Positions 37,544 through 47,610 of a DNA stretch of 64,000 nt are shown one piece after another. Every line of letters begins with the position of its first letter. The stretch's first letter is position 1. The stretch is from contig CP048747.1 in assembly GCA_011752475.1 (NCBI GenBank), positions 186,001 through 250,000 of the forward strand, written 5' to 3'. The notes beneath the pieces are model-generated. The model had not been told where the DNA came from and ran no database searches. It saw only the letters and a list, made by a program, of their open reading frames with translations. The DNA is from Buchnera aphidicola (Microlophium carnosum) (GTDB lineage Bacteria > Pseudomonadota > Gammaproteobacteria > Enterobacterales > Enterobacteriaceae). A program made the position numbers and the translations under genes.

Positions 37544-40207
37544 ATGTCAGAACGCTTATATAATGACGTGGATCCAATTGAAACTAGTGATTGGGTGCAA
37601 GCTATTGAATCTGTTATTCGACAAGAAGGGCGTAAAAGAGCTCATTTTTTAATTGAACAAGTTTTAAAAACATCTAAAATTAATAGAGTAGAATTTTTTA
37701 GATCTTTTTTTACTAGTGACTATATCAATACTATTTGCAGTGAAGATGAATTTGAGTATCCTGGGAACCTTGTTTTAGAAAAGCGCATTCGTTCAGCAAT
37801 TCGTTGGAATGCTATCATGATGGTATTACGTGCATCAAAAAAAAATTTAGAATTAGGCGGTCATTTATCATCTTTTCAGTCTTCAGCTACAATATACGAA
37901 GTATGTTTTAATCATTTTTTTCGAGCGAAAAACGATAATGATGGAGGAGATTTAGTTTATTTTCAAGGACATATTGCTCCAGGTATTTATGCTCGTTCTT
38001 TTTTAGAAGGACGTCTTTCAGAAGAGCAAATTAATAATTTCAGACAAGAAGTTGATGGAATAGGACTATCTTCTTATCCACATCCTAAATTAATGCCAAA
38101 TTTTTGGCAATTTCCTACTGTATCTATGGGTTTAGGACCTCTTTGTGCTATTTATCAAGCAAAGTTTTTAAAATATTTACAACATCGAGAATTAAAAAAT
38201 ACTTCAAAACAAACAGTTTATGCTTTTTTAGGTGATGGTGAAATGGATGAACCGGAATCTAAAGGTGCTATTTCTATAGCTGTACGTGAAAAGTTAGATA
38301 ATTTAATATTCATAATCAACTGCAATTTACAAAGATTAGATGGTCCAGTAGTAGGAAATGGAAAAATTGTAAATGAATTAGAAAGTTTTTTTTATGGAGC
38401 AGGATGGAAAGTTATAAAAGTTATATGGGGAAACAGATGGGATTGTTTATTAAAAAAAGATACAAGTGGAAAATTGATTCAATTAATGAATGAAACAATC
38501 GATGGAGACTATCAAACTTTTAAATCTAAAGATGGCGCGTATGTTCGTAAAAATTTTTTTGGTAAATATAAAGAAACATATGAATTAGTTAAAGATATGA
38601 CTGACGAAGAAATATGGCAGTTAAATAGGGGAGGACATGATCCAAAAAAAATGTTTAATGCATTAAAAAAAGCAAAGGAAACAAAATATAAACCAACAGT
38701 GATTCTAGCACATACTGTGAAAGGATATGGAATGGGAGTAACTGCAGAAGGTAAAAACATTGCTCATCAAATAAAAAAAATAGATATAAATGGCATAATG
38801 CATATTCGAGATCGTTTTAATATTCCTATATCAAATGATAATATAAAAAAATTACCATATGTGACTTTTGCAAAAAATTCTGAAGAATATTATTATATAC
38901 ATTTACAACGAAAAAAATTAGGTGGTTATATTCCTTTTCGTTTATCTAATTTTACTAATAAATTAGTTTTACCAGATCTAGTAGATTTTCAGTCATTATT
39001 AGAAGAACAAAAAAAAGATATTTCTACAACTATAGCCTTTATACGTGTTTTAAATATTATTTTAAAAAATAATTTTATAAAACATCTAATAGTACCAATT
39101 ATTGCTGACGAAGCACGAACTTTTGGTATGGAAGGATTGTTTCGGAAAATTGGTATTTATAGTTCTAGTGGTCAAAAGTACATTCCTCAAGATCGAGAAC
39201 AATTAGCGTACTATAAAGAGGAAAAAAAAGGTCAAATATTGCAGGAGGGGATAAATGAATTAGGTGCAGCTTCATCTTGGTTGGCTGCTGCTACTTCTTA
39301 TAGTACTAATAATTTTCCTATGATTCCTTTTTATATTTATTATTCAATTTTTGGTTTTCAAAGAATAGGAGATTTATTTTGGGCTGCTGGCGATCAGCAA
39401 GCAAGAGGTTTTTTAATTGGTGGAACTTCAGGGAGAACTACTTTAAATGGTGAAGGATTACAACATGAAGACGGACATAGTCATATACAATCTTTAACAA
39501 TTCCTAATTGTATATCTTATGATCCTTCTTTTGCTTATGAGGTTGCTGTAATTATACAAGATGGATTAAGACGTATGTATGGTCCTTCTCAAGAAAATAT
39601 ATATTATTATATTACTACAATTAATGAAAATTATTATATGCCTGCTATGCCTACAGGAGTAGAAGAAGGTATTTGTAAAGGAATTTATAAATTAAAAACT
39701 TTACATGGCACTGCATCAAAAGTACAGTTAATAGGTTCTGGTGCTATTTTACGCTCTGTTTGTGAAGCCGCAGAAATTTTGTTAAAAGACTATTCTATTA
39801 CAACAGATATATATAGTGTTACTTCTTTTACAGAATTAGCTAGAAATGGAGAAGATTGTGAACGATGGAATATGCTACATCCTAATGAAAAAAATAAAAT
39901 AGCATATGTTAAACAAGTTATGAATAAAAATCCGACTGTTGCAGCTACTGATTATATGAAACTATTTGCTGAGCAAATTCGTCATTACATACCTTCACAA
40001 GAATATCATGTTTTAGGGACAGATGGATTTGGTCGTTCAGATAGTCGTGATAAATTACGTAATCATTTTGAGGTAAATGCTCATTATATTGTTGTAGCTG
40101 CTTTAAGTTTATTGGCTAATATAAATAATATTAAGAAAAAAGTAGTAGAAGATGCAATTGTTAAATTTAATATTAATACTGATAAAATTAATCCGCGTTT
40201 AGCTTAA
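37544..40207 (+). CDS. aceE: Pyruvate dehydrogenase E1 component AceE
   Basis: Thiamine-diphosphate-dependent decarboxylation of pyruvate in the homodimeric E1 form. 887 aa, the E. coli length. TPP motif GDGEMDEPESKGAI about residue 230, followed by the LIFIINCNLQRLDGPV segment; DEARTFGMEGLFRKIG; HEDGHSHIQSL with active-site histidines; VLGTDGFGRSDSR near the C terminus. First gene of aceE-aceF-lpd; no pdhR precedes it, and the 149 bases upstream show no obvious operator. The product acetyl-CoA feeds Pta-AckA. Confidence 0.97.
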   Translation: MSERLYNDVDPIETSDWVQAIESVIRQEGRKRAHFLIEQVLKTSKINRVEFFRSFFTSDYINTICSEDEFEYPGNLVLEKRIRSAIRWNAIMMVLRASKKNLELGGHLSSFQSSATIYEVCFNHFFRAKNDNDGGDLVYFQGHIAPGIYARSFLEGRLSEEQINNFRQEVDGIGLSSYPHPKLMPNFWQFPTVSMGLGPLCAIYQAKFLKYLQHRELKNTSKQTVYAFLGDGEMDEPESKGAISIAVREKLDNLIFIINCNLQRLDGPVVGNGKIVNELESFFYGAGWKVIKVIWGNRWDCLLKKDTSGKLIQLMNETIDGDYQTFKSKDGAYVRKNFFGKYKETYELVKDMTDEEIWQLNRGGHDPKKMFNALKKAKETKYKPTVILAHTVKGYGMGVTAEGKNIAHQIKKIDINGIMHIRDRFNIPISNDNIKKLPYVTFAKNSEEYYYIHLQRKKLGGYIPFRLSNFTNKLVLPDLVDFQSLLEEQKKDISTTIAFIRVLNIILKNNFIKHLIVPIIADEARTFGMEGLFRKIGIYSSSGQKYIPQDREQLAYYKEEKKGQILQEGINELGAASSWLAAATSYSTNNFPMIPFYIYYSIFGFQRIGDLFWAAGDQQARGFLIGGTSGRTTLNGEGLQHEDGHSHIQSLTIPNCISYDPSFAYEVAVIIQDGLRRMYGPSQENIYYYITTINENYYMPAMPTGVEEGICKGIYKLKTLHGTASKVQLIGSGAILRSVCEAAEILLKDYSITTDIYSVTSFTELARNGEDCERWNMLHPNEKNKIAYVKQVMNKNPTVAATDYMKLFAEQIRHYIPSQEYHVLGTDGFGRSDSRDKLRNHFEVNAHYIVVAALSLLANINNIKKKVVEDAIVKFNINTDKINPRLA

Positions 40208-40220
40208 GAGGTAAAAAACA

Positions 40221-41429
40221 GTGGATATAGAAGTAAAAATACCTGATATTGGTTTCGATGAAGTAGAAGTGATCGAAATATTAGTCAATGTTAATGAAAA
40301 AGTAGAACTTGAACAAGGATTAATAACTGTAGAAGGAGATAAAACCTCTATGGAGATACCATCACCGATGTCAGGAGTAGTAAAAAATATTTATATAAAA
40401 ATTGGTGAAAAAATTAAAACTAATTCTCTTATCATGATGTTTGAAGTTGATGATATCAATTCTTATATAAAGAAAAAAGAAGCAAACTATTTAGATCAAG
40501 ATATCGATTTCAATCATAAAAAAAAAATAAAAAAAGACTTATATTTTCATGCAACTCCAGTTATAAGACGTTTAGCACGTCATTTAAATATTGATTTATG
40601 TAGTGTTATTGGTACTGGACCTAAGAAACGGATTTTAAAAGAAGATATAGAATTATATCAAAATAATATAAAAAAGAATATTTTAGAAGAAAAAAAAATC
40701 ATTAAACCTAATGAGTATAATACATTAAAAATAGAAGAATCTGAATTAAGCAGTGTTCAAAAAACAATTGGTAAAAATTTACATCAGAATTGGATTAATA
40801 TACCCCATGTCACACAATTTGATGAAGTTAATATTACTATCCTAGAAAACTTTCGTAAAAAATACAACATCGAAAAAAAAGTACAAAAAAATACTAGTGA
40901 TAATGTTACAATATTGGTTTTTATAATGAAAGTAGTTGCACATGCATTAGAAAAATTTCCTATTTTTAATAGTTCTCTTACTTTAGATCATAAAAAAATT
41001 ATTTTAAAAAAATATATTAATATCGGATTTGCTATAGATGTTAATAATGATTTATTTGTTCCTGTATTAAAAGATGTTAATAAAAAAAATATTGAACAGC
41101 TATCTTCTGAATTAATTTTACTATCAGAAAAAGCACGTAAAAGAAAACTAAATATTTCAGATATGACAGAAGGATGTTTTACAATCTCTAATTTAGGAGG
41201 AATCGGAGGTAGTTGGTTTTCTCCAATTATCAACGCACCTGAAGTAGCAATTCTTGGAGTTTCAAAATCTCAGGTTAAACCGTTATGGAATGGAAAAGAA
41301 TTTATTCCATCTTTAATGCTACCATTATCGTTATCTTATGATCATCGTGTCATCAACGGAGTTTACGCGGCTCGTTTTATCACATTAATTAATAAACTAT
41401 TATCTGATGTACATTTTTTAATTATGTAG
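40221..41429 (+). CDS. aceF: Dihydrolipoamide acetyltransferase AceF (E2), single lipoyl domain
   Basis: Core E2 of the pyruvate dehydrogenase complex. GTG start at 40221 with TAAGAGG upstream; the 13-base gap after aceE suggests coupling. 402 aa against about 630 in E. coli, because only one lipoyl domain is present (residues 1-75, lipoylated Lys41 in GDKTSME). Next come the E1/E3-binding domain (TPVIRRLARHLNIDL, about 112-145) and the catalytic domain ending with SYDHRVINGVYAARF. The usual catalytic DHRxxDG has Asn at its Asp position, a variant known in some pyruvate E2 enzymes. Confidence 0.95.
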   Translation: MDIEVKIPDIGFDEVEVIEILVNVNEKVELEQGLITVEGDKTSMEIPSPMSGVVKNIYIKIGEKIKTNSLIMMFEVDDINSYIKKKEANYLDQDIDFNHKKKIKKDLYFHATPVIRRLARHLNIDLCSVIGTGPKKRILKEDIELYQNNIKKNILEEKKIIKPNEYNTLKIEESELSSVQKTIGKNLHQNWINIPHVTQFDEVNITILENFRKKYNIEKKVQKNTSDNVTILVFIMKVVAHALEKFPIFNSSLTLDHKKIILKKYINIGFAIDVNNDLFVPVLKDVNKKNIEQLSSELILLSEKARKRKLNISDMTEGCFTISNLGGIGGSWFSPIINAPEVAILGVSKSQVKPLWNGKEFIPSLMLPLSLSYDHRVINGVYAARFITLINKLLSDVHFLIM

Positions 41430-41491
41430 TTTTCATATATTTAATATTATGTAAATAATACATTGTTTTTTTTTATTTATAAGAGGTTATA

Positions 41492-42913
41492 ATGCATCAA
41501 AAAATTTATGCACAAGTTGTAATTATCGGATCCGGACCATCAGGTTACTCTGCAGCTTTTCGTTGTGCAGATCTAGGTTTAGATACTGTATTAATAGAAC
41601 GTTATAATAAATTAGGAGGCGTTTGTTTAAACGTTGGCTGCATTCCTTCGAAAACGTTATTACATATAGCTAAAGTGATTGGAGAAGCAAAAGAATTATC
41701 TAAAACAGGTGTTTTTTTTAGTGATCCAGTAATTAATATTGAAAAAATTAAAAATTGGAAAGAAAATATTATAAATAAACTAACTAGTGGTTTATCTAAT
41801 ATGAGAAAAACAAGAAAAATAAGAATTTTTCAAGGACATGCTGTTTTTAATACTGATAAAAGTATTATTGTCACTAGTAAAGAAGATGAGTTTACTATTT
41901 TTTTTGATAATGCAATTATTGCAACAGGTTCTAGACCAATTAAAATTGCTTCTATGCCTAATAATGATATAAGAATTTGGGACTCAACTGATGCCTTATT
42001 ATTGAAAACTATTCCAAATCGTTTTTTAATTATAGGTGGTGGAATTATTGGTTTAGAAATGGCTACAATATATAGTGCATTAGGTTCAACTGTTGATGTT
42101 ATTGATCGATTTAATCATTTTCTTCCTTCAGTAGATAAAGATATCAGTGATACATATATAAAATCGATTAATCAAAGGTTTAATTTGATGTTAAATACTC
42201 ATATAGATAAAGTTGAGCTAAAAAAAATCGGATTAACAGTAGATATAGTGCAAGAAAATATTACCAAAAAAAATATATTTTATGATGCTGTATTAGTAGC
42301 AATAGGAAGAACTCCTAATATTGATACATTAAAATTAGAAAAAATAGGACTGAAAATAAACAGTTTTGGTTTTATTGAAGTAGATAAACAGTTAAAAACA
42401 AATATACCACATATTTATGCTATTGGCGATGTAACTGGAATACCTATGTTGGCTCATAAAGGTGTACATGAGGGTCATATTGCAGCAGAAGTAATTTTTG
42501 GTAAAAAACATTATTTTGAACCTAAGGTAATTCCATCAATAGCTTATACTGATCCCGAGATTGCTTGGGTAGGATTAAACGAAACACAAGCTAAAAAAGA
42601 AAAAATAGATTATGGGATTGCAAATTTTCCTTGGAGTGCATCAGGTAGAGCTATTTCTTCAAACTGTAGTATAGGTATGACAAAATTAATTTTTAATAAA
42701 GAAAATAATAAAATTATTGGTGGTTCTATAGTAGGTACAAATGCTGGTGAATTAATTGGTGAAGTCGGACTCGCTATTGAAATGGGATGTGATGCCGAAG
42801 ATATAGCATTAACTATTCACGCTCATCCGACTTTATATGAATCAATAGGTGTAGCTGCAGAAGTTTTTCAAGGTACAGCAACAGATGTATTAAACTATCA
42901 ATTGAATAAATAA
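41492..42913 (+). CDS. lpd: Dihydrolipoamide dehydrogenase Lpd (E3)
   Basis: FAD enzyme that reoxidises lipoyl groups of 2-oxoacid dehydrogenase complexes. 473 aa (E. coli 474). FAD-binding IIGSGPSGYSAAFRCADLG, redox disulfide GGVCLNVGCIPSK, NAD-binding GGGIIGLEMA, and the C-terminal catalytic His in HAHPTLYES. Last gene of the ace operon, with its own AGAGG site 62 bases after aceF. Confidence 0.97.
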   Translation: MHQKIYAQVVIIGSGPSGYSAAFRCADLGLDTVLIERYNKLGGVCLNVGCIPSKTLLHIAKVIGEAKELSKTGVFFSDPVINIEKIKNWKENIINKLTSGLSNMRKTRKIRIFQGHAVFNTDKSIIVTSKEDEFTIFFDNAIIATGSRPIKIASMPNNDIRIWDSTDALLLKTIPNRFLIIGGGIIGLEMATIYSALGSTVDVIDRFNHFLPSVDKDISDTYIKSINQRFNLMLNTHIDKVELKKIGLTVDIVQENITKKNIFYDAVLVAIGRTPNIDTLKLEKIGLKINSFGFIEVDKQLKTNIPHIYAIGDVTGIPMLAHKGVHEGHIAAEVIFGKKHYFEPKVIPSIAYTDPEIAWVGLNETQAKKEKIDYGIANFPWSASGRAISSNCSIGMTKLIFNKENNKIIGGSIVGTNAGELIGEVGLAIEMGCDAEDIALTIHAHPTLYESIGVAAEVFQGTATDVLNYQLNK

Positions 42914-42972
42914 TTGTTAATTTTTTAAAAAATTCTATTTTGTTTAAATTAATAAATTCGTTTGCAAAAAGC

Positions 42973-43005
42973 AAAGATTATAGAAATTAAGCTTCTATAA
43001 TCTTT
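42973..43005 (+). terminator. Rho-independent terminator after lpd
   Basis: Thirteen-base-pair perfect stem AAAGATTATAGAA (42973-42985) with TTCTATAATCTTT (42993-43005), seven-base loop, followed by TCTTTTTTAAAA. It ends the aceE-aceF-lpd unit. The convergent speD stop is about 95 bases further. Confidence 0.8.
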
Positions 43006-43100
43006 TCTTTTTTAAAATACTTTATCTTATTCGAAATAATTATTAAATATTTTGAATTAATTTTTTGAAATGTGTTTTTTATATAAAATATTTTTCACAT

Positions 43101-43895
43101 TCAATCTATTCTAGATATATTTCTTCCATAATAAATTTCGCGCATTTCTCTCCATAGTAAGTTCACAATATAAGAATGTTCTTTTTTGTTTAGATCGTCT
43201 AAATTAATGTTAAATAAGTAGTTTTTTAAATTAAATTCTCTTAATAACATTCGAGTATGAAAAATATTTTCTTGATACATATTAACATCAACCATATCAT
43301 ACATAGATTTTATATTATTAGACATAAAATTTTGAATGGAATTGATTTTATGGTCGATAAAGTGTTTTATACCATGTATGTCTCTAGTAAATCCTCGAAC
43401 ACGATATTCAATTGTAACAATATCTGACTCTAATTGATGTATAAGATAATTTAATGCGTTCAGAGGCGATATGATTCCACATGTTGAAACTTCGATATCA
43501 GCTCGAAAAGTACAAATCCCACTTTGCGGATGACTTTCAGGATACGTATGTACACAAATATGACTTTTATCTAAATGAGCAAGTACAGAGGATGATATAA
43601 TATTTTTATTTAAAACATTAATTTTCTCTATATTAATTGGTTCTTCACACACTAAGATAGTGACACTTGCACCTTGAGGTTCATAATCTTGATGAAATAT
43701 ATTCAAAACGTTAGCACCAATAATTGAACACGTTTCTTTTAAAATTTTAGTTAATCGAATAGCATTGTATTGTTCATCAATATAAGAAATATAACTATTA
43801 CGTGAATCGTTAGTATTCGCATAGCAAATATCATAGATACAAAAACTTAGGCTTTTAGTAAGATTATTAAAGCCATATAATTTTAGTTTTTGCAA
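43101..43895 (-). CDS. speD: S-adenosylmethionine decarboxylase SpeD
   Basis: Makes decarboxylated SAM, the aminopropyl donor for spermidine. 264 aa, E. coli length. It is a proenzyme that self-cleaves to a pyruvoyl enzyme: the Lys110-Ser111 site is visible in LDKSHICVHTYPESHP, and Cys in GICTFRADIEVSTCG. It follows speE by 27 bases, as in E. coli speED, so spermidine synthesis from putrescine appears intact. Confidence 0.96.
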   Translation of the reverse strand: MQKLKLYGFNNLTKSLSFCIYDICYANTNDSRNSYISYIDEQYNAIRLTKILKETCSIIGANVLNIFHQDYEPQGASVTILVCEEPINIEKINVLNKNIISSSVLAHLDKSHICVHTYPESHPQSGICTFRADIEVSTCGIISPLNALNYLIHQLESDIVTIEYRVRGFTRDIHGIKHFIDHKINSIQNFMSNNIKSMYDMVDVNMYQENIFHTRMLLREFNLKNYLFNINLDDLNKKEHSYIVNLLWREMREIYYGRNISRID

Positions 43896-43922
43896 TTTAA
43901 TTACTCTCCTATGAAAGGATTT

Positions 43923-44783
43923 TTAACTTTCATTTAATGCATTAAGAATATATTGAGGTAAATGAAAACTACTTATATGAATTTTATCATTATAGTAATT
44001 AAAAGATAATTTTGTATATTTTATTCGTGATTGTATTTTTTTTAAACTATTTTTACGCAGTTCTATATTATCAGAACCCCATGCAAACATCATGATTCCA
44101 CCATAATAAGTAGGAATGTTCGCTTGATAAAATCTTACATCATAAAAATATTTTTTTAAATTTTTATAAGTAAGAATAGTTTCATTTTTTTGAAGAAAGA
44201 AAACACCGTTTTGTGATACAAAAAGACCATTTTTGTTAAGACAATTTTTACAATTAAAATAAAATTCTGATAGAAATAAATTTTTTCCGCAACCAATAGG
44301 GTCTGTAGAATCTGATATGATTAAATCAAATTTTTCTTGTGTTTTTTTTGTAAAATTTAAACCATCATCAATGATTAATTTTAAACGAGAATCTTGATAA
44401 GCATTATTACTATGATTTGGGAAATATTTTTTACATAAATCAATAATATTAATATCAATTTCAACCATAGTGATACTGTCAATAGTTTTATGTCTACATA
44501 CTTCACGAAGTATACCACCATCACCTCCTCCTATGATTAATACATTCTTTATTGAACCATGAGCAAATATAGGTATATGAGTTAGTATTTCATGATATAT
44601 GAATTCATCACGTTCAGTTGTTTGAACAATATCATCTATGACCATGATTTTACCAAATATAGAATTTTTAAAGATGATTACTTTGTGATGAGGAGTTTTT
44701 TTTTTATATAGCAATTTTTCAATTGAAAAATATTGTCCAAAATGACAATAAAGTTTTTCATGCCATATTTTGTTTTGATCCAT
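43923..44783 (-). CDS. speE: Spermidine synthase SpeE
   Basis: Transfers aminopropyl from decarboxylated SAM to putrescine. 286 aa (E. coli 288). Substrate-site motifs VQTTERDEFIYHEILTH, GGGDGGILREVCRH, MVEIDINIIDLCKKYFP, and the catalytic Asp in LIISDSTDPIG. It also yields methylthioadenosine, the substrate of Mtn located next upstream on the same strand. About 270 bases lie between them. Confidence 0.96.
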   Translation of the reverse strand: MDQNKIWHEKLYCHFGQYFSIEKLLYKKKTPHHKVIIFKNSIFGKIMVIDDIVQTTERDEFIYHEILTHIPIFAHGSIKNVLIIGGGDGGILREVCRHKTIDSITMVEIDINIIDLCKKYFPNHSNNAYQDSRLKLIIDDGLNFTKKTQEKFDLIISDSTDPIGCGKNLFLSEFYFNCKNCLNKNGLFVSQNGVFFLQKNETILTYKNLKKYFYDVRFYQANIPTYYGGIMMFAWGSDNIELRKNSLKKIQSRIKYTKLSFNYYNDKIHISSFHLPQYILNALNES

Positions 44784-45054
44784 AGTTATATTTATATATC
44801 CTATAAAATGTAATGTTATAGATTATTTTGAGGTTAATAAACAATTACGAGTACTATGAAATAGTAGATTTTATTTTCGGAATTTTTAAAAGAAGGATAA
44901 TAATTCTTACAAAAATAACTTGCTTTTTAAAAATAATTTTATCATTTATATTAAAATTTTTTACAAAAATAAAAATTATGAAAAAATTATCTTAATAGAG
45001 GTTATCAAAAATAATATAAGAATGCTATTGTTTATTAAATAGATCACATGATAT
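44784..45054. other. Gene-free spacer between mtn and speE
   Basis: 271 AT-rich bases on the minus-strand side between mtn and speE. No open frame of note, no hairpin with a T-run and no recognisable relic. A promoter for speED may lie here. Confidence 0.4.
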
Positions 45055-45753
45055 TTATATATTGACTAAATTTTCTAAAATAATTTTTACAAATTCAGAA
45101 AACTTAAAAGATGCAAGTGAAATATTTTCTTTAAAACTAACAGTAGCATGATTATCAGATAAATCAGAAATAGATTTTATCACAATAAGAGGAATATTAA
45201 ATTTATAACAAACTTGAGCTATTGCAGTGGATTCCATTTCAACAGCTATTGCAGAAGGAAATTGATTTTTTAAAATTTTTATATATGAGTTATCTCGAAT
45301 AAATGAATCACCACTAATAATAAGTCCTTGTATAAATTTTAATTGATACCGGGCAGAATTTTTTTTACAAAAATTATATATTGTTTTGTTAATTATAAAT
45401 GTTTTTGGATACTTAGGTATTTGTCCTCGAGTATATCCAAAATTTGTTAAGTCTACGTCATAATAACATGTTTGTTCAGGAATAATAATGTCGCCAATTT
45501 TTAATAATGAATGTAAACTTCCAGCAGAACCACTATTAATAATAATATCTGGTTGACATAAATTAATCAGAATCATAGTGGAAATGCTAGCAGACACTTT
45601 TCCTATTCCTGATTTTATTAAAAAAACATCGTTATTTTTAAATGTTCCTATATAAATTTTACAATTTCCAATTATTTTTTTTATATATGGATATATAATT
45701 TTTTGTAGTATTTTAGTTTCTTGACTAATAGCAGCTATTATTCCGATTTTCAT
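45055..45753 (-). CDS. mtn: 5'-methylthioadenosine/S-adenosylhomocysteine nucleosidase Mtn (Pfs)
   Basis: Cleaves methylthioadenosine and S-adenosylhomocysteine, the by-products of spermidine synthesis and methylation. 232 aa, E. coli length. MKIGIIAAISQETKIL at the N terminus, SGIGKVSASIST, INSGSAGSLHSLLKIGD, AVEMESTAIAQVC with substrate-binding Met-Glu, and the catalytic Asp in SISDLSD. Placed next to speED, it fits detoxification of their product. Confidence 0.95.
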   Translation of the reverse strand: MKIGIIAAISQETKILQKIIYPYIKKIIGNCKIYIGTFKNNDVFLIKSGIGKVSASISTMILINLCQPDIIINSGSAGSLHSLLKIGDIIIPEQTCYYDVDLTNFGYTRGQIPKYPKTFIINKTIYNFCKKNSARYQLKFIQGLIISGDSFIRDNSYIKILKNQFPSAIAVEMESTAIAQVCYKFNIPLIVIKSISDLSDNHATVSFKENISLASFKFSEFVKIILENLVNI

Positions 45754-45819
45754 TTTAATATAATATATGTTTAATCATTGAAAATTATACAAGATAATAA
45801 ATATATCTTATTGTTGTTT

Positions 45820-46164
45820 TTAAATGCTGAACGATGAACCGCATCCACATGTATTTTTTGCATTTGGATTAGAAACTACAAACTTAGAACCTTCTAAATT
45901 TTCTAGATAATCTATTTGACCACCATATAAATACTGTAAACTAATAGGATCAATAATTAATGATATATTTGATTGAACAATGATAATATCATCTTTATTT
46001 ATTGCCGTATCAAAAACAAACTGATACTGAAAACCACTACATCCACCACCGTTTATATAAATCCTTAATTTTGTATTATGATTGTTTTGTATTTCAATAA
46101 GATGTTTTATTTTTTTTATTGCTTTTTCAGTAAATGTAAGATAATCTTTATAAGATTTTTCCAT
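45820..46164 (-). CDS. erpA: A-type iron-sulfur carrier ErpA
   Basis: Delivers Fe-S clusters to apoproteins. 114 aa, E. coli length. The three conserved cysteines are in NGGGCSGFQYQF and CGCGSSFSI at the C terminus. It separates mtn from the division cluster. With GrxD (17.4 kb) it is the visible Fe-S trafficking machinery of the window; clients here include YfaE. Confidence 0.95.
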   Translation of the reverse strand: MEKSYKDYLTFTEKAIKKIKHLIEIQNNHNTKLRIYINGGGCSGFQYQFVFDTAINKDDIIIVQSNISLIIDPISLQYLYGGQIDYLENLEGSKFVVSNPNAKNTCGCGSSFSI

Positions 46165-46288
46165 TTTTATTTTATTCTCACAATTTCTTAAATTTATATA
46201 TTTTGCATAAGTATTTTATTATGATTTTATCACAAATAAATATTTTTTAAATATTTTATATATGTGTTTTTAATTTAAAACACGTCCA

Positions 46289-46322
46289 TGCGCCGATAGA
46301 GAATTTATTCATTATTGGCGCA
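46289..46322 (-). terminator. Inverted repeat after ftsZ, probable terminator
   Basis: Ten-base arms TGCGCCGATA (46289-46298) and TATTGGCGCA (46313-46322), GC-rich for this genome. Read on the plus strand there is one G-U pair, read on the minus strand one mismatch. A second small palindrome, GTGTTTT / AAAACAC, lies at 46264-46283. Position after the ftsZ stop suggests the 3' end of the division cluster, but the T-run is poor. Confidence 0.45.
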
Positions 46323-46401
46323 GGTTATTAAAAAATAATAATATTATTAATCAGTATTTAATTTAGATATTTTTAGAGAGACATATATAATCTTACAAAA
46401 A

Positions 46402-47556
46402 TTAATCCGCTCTTTTACGCAGAAAAGATGGAATATCTAAATATTCTGGTTCTTTGTTAATTTTCTCTTTAGAATTCTTTATTTCTTTTTTTGTAATTTG
46501 TTTATTTATTTTTGTTGGAGATGTATTTAAATATTGATAACGATAATCCATTAATGTTTCTCTAGAAGATTTATTTTTTGTTGAATTAATATCTAAATCT
46601 TTTTCCATTCCTATTCCAGTAGCAACAACTGTTACACGAAGAGAATCGTTCATATCAGGATCTAAAGAAGTACCGATGACAACTGTTGCATTATCTGAAG
46701 CAAAAGATCTAATAGTATTTCCGACTGTTTCAAATTCATCTAATTTTAAATCAAAACCAGCAGTAATATTGACTAATACACCGCGTGCACCAGATAAATC
46801 TATATCTTCTAGTAAAGGACTAGATATAGCTATTTCTGCAGCTTCTTCTGCACGATTTTCTCCAGAAGAGATCCCAGTACCCATCATTGCATATCCCATT
46901 TCTACCATCACAGTACGTACATCAGCAAAATCTACGTTCATCAAACCAGGTCTTGTGATCAATTCAGCAATACCTTGTACAGCTCCTTTTAGAACATTGT
47001 TAGCAGCACTAAAAGCATCAAGTAAAGAAATACCCCGACTCAGAACTTTCAATAATTTATCATTGGGGATTGTAATCAAGGAGTCTACATATTTTGATAG
47101 TTCAATGATACCCTGCTCTGCTACAATCATTCTTTTCTTTCCTTCAAAATTGAAGGGCTTTGTTACTACGGCGACAGTTAGAATACTTAATTCTTTTGCA
47201 ATCTCTGCTACTACAGGAGCAGCTCCAGTTCCAGTTCCTCCCCCCATTCCAGCTGCTATAAAAACCATATCGGAACCGTCTAGTGCAGATTTTAATAGTT
47301 CTTTATCTTCTTCTGCTGAAGTGCGTCCAATTTCTGGATTAGCTCCTGCACCTAATCCTTTTGTTATATTGTTTCCTATTTGTATAGTTTGTCCTACTTC
47401 TATTTTTCTTAGAGCTTGAGCATCAGTATTAATTGCAAAAAATTCAACACCTTCAATACGTTCTCGTACCATATGTTCTACCGCATTTCCACCTCCACCT
47501 CCGACACCAATGACTTTAATTATTGCGTTATTACTCAACTCTGCAGGTTCAAACAT
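46402..47556 (-). CDS. ftsZ: Cell division GTPase FtsZ
   Basis: Tubulin-like GTPase that forms the division ring. 384 aa (E. coli 383). Tubulin signature GGGTGTGAAPVVAE at about 104-117, VIGVGGGGGNAVEHM at the N terminus, T7-loop segment NVDFADVRTVM, and the C-terminal peptide YLDIPSFLRKRAD that binds FtsA. The intact tail and the presence of ftsA argue for a working anchor. lpxC, which follows ftsZ in E. coli, is absent. Confidence 0.98.
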   Translation of the reverse strand: MFEPAELSNNAIIKVIGVGGGGGNAVEHMVRERIEGVEFFAINTDAQALRKIEVGQTIQIGNNITKGLGAGANPEIGRTSAEEDKELLKSALDGSDMVFIAAGMGGGTGTGAAPVVAEIAKELSILTVAVVTKPFNFEGKKRMIVAEQGIIELSKYVDSLITIPNDKLLKVLSRGISLLDAFSAANNVLKGAVQGIAELITRPGLMNVDFADVRTVMVEMGYAMMGTGISSGENRAEEAAEIAISSPLLEDIDLSGARGVLVNITAGFDLKLDEFETVGNTIRSFASDNATVVIGTSLDPDMNDSLRVTVVATGIGMEKDLDINSTKNKSSRETLMDYRYQYLNTSPTKINKQITKKEIKNSKEKINKEPEYLDIPSFLRKRAD

Positions 47557-47610
47557 GATTAATTTCCATTATATATCTATATTTTTTAAATTTTTAAGTG
47601 CAATATGTTT

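Noticed and set aside
46676..47419. 247-codon open frame on the plus strand, antisense to ftsZ
   Set aside because: It is a mirror of the conserved ftsZ coding frame; its translation resembles no known protein, and there is no ribosome site or synteny to support it.
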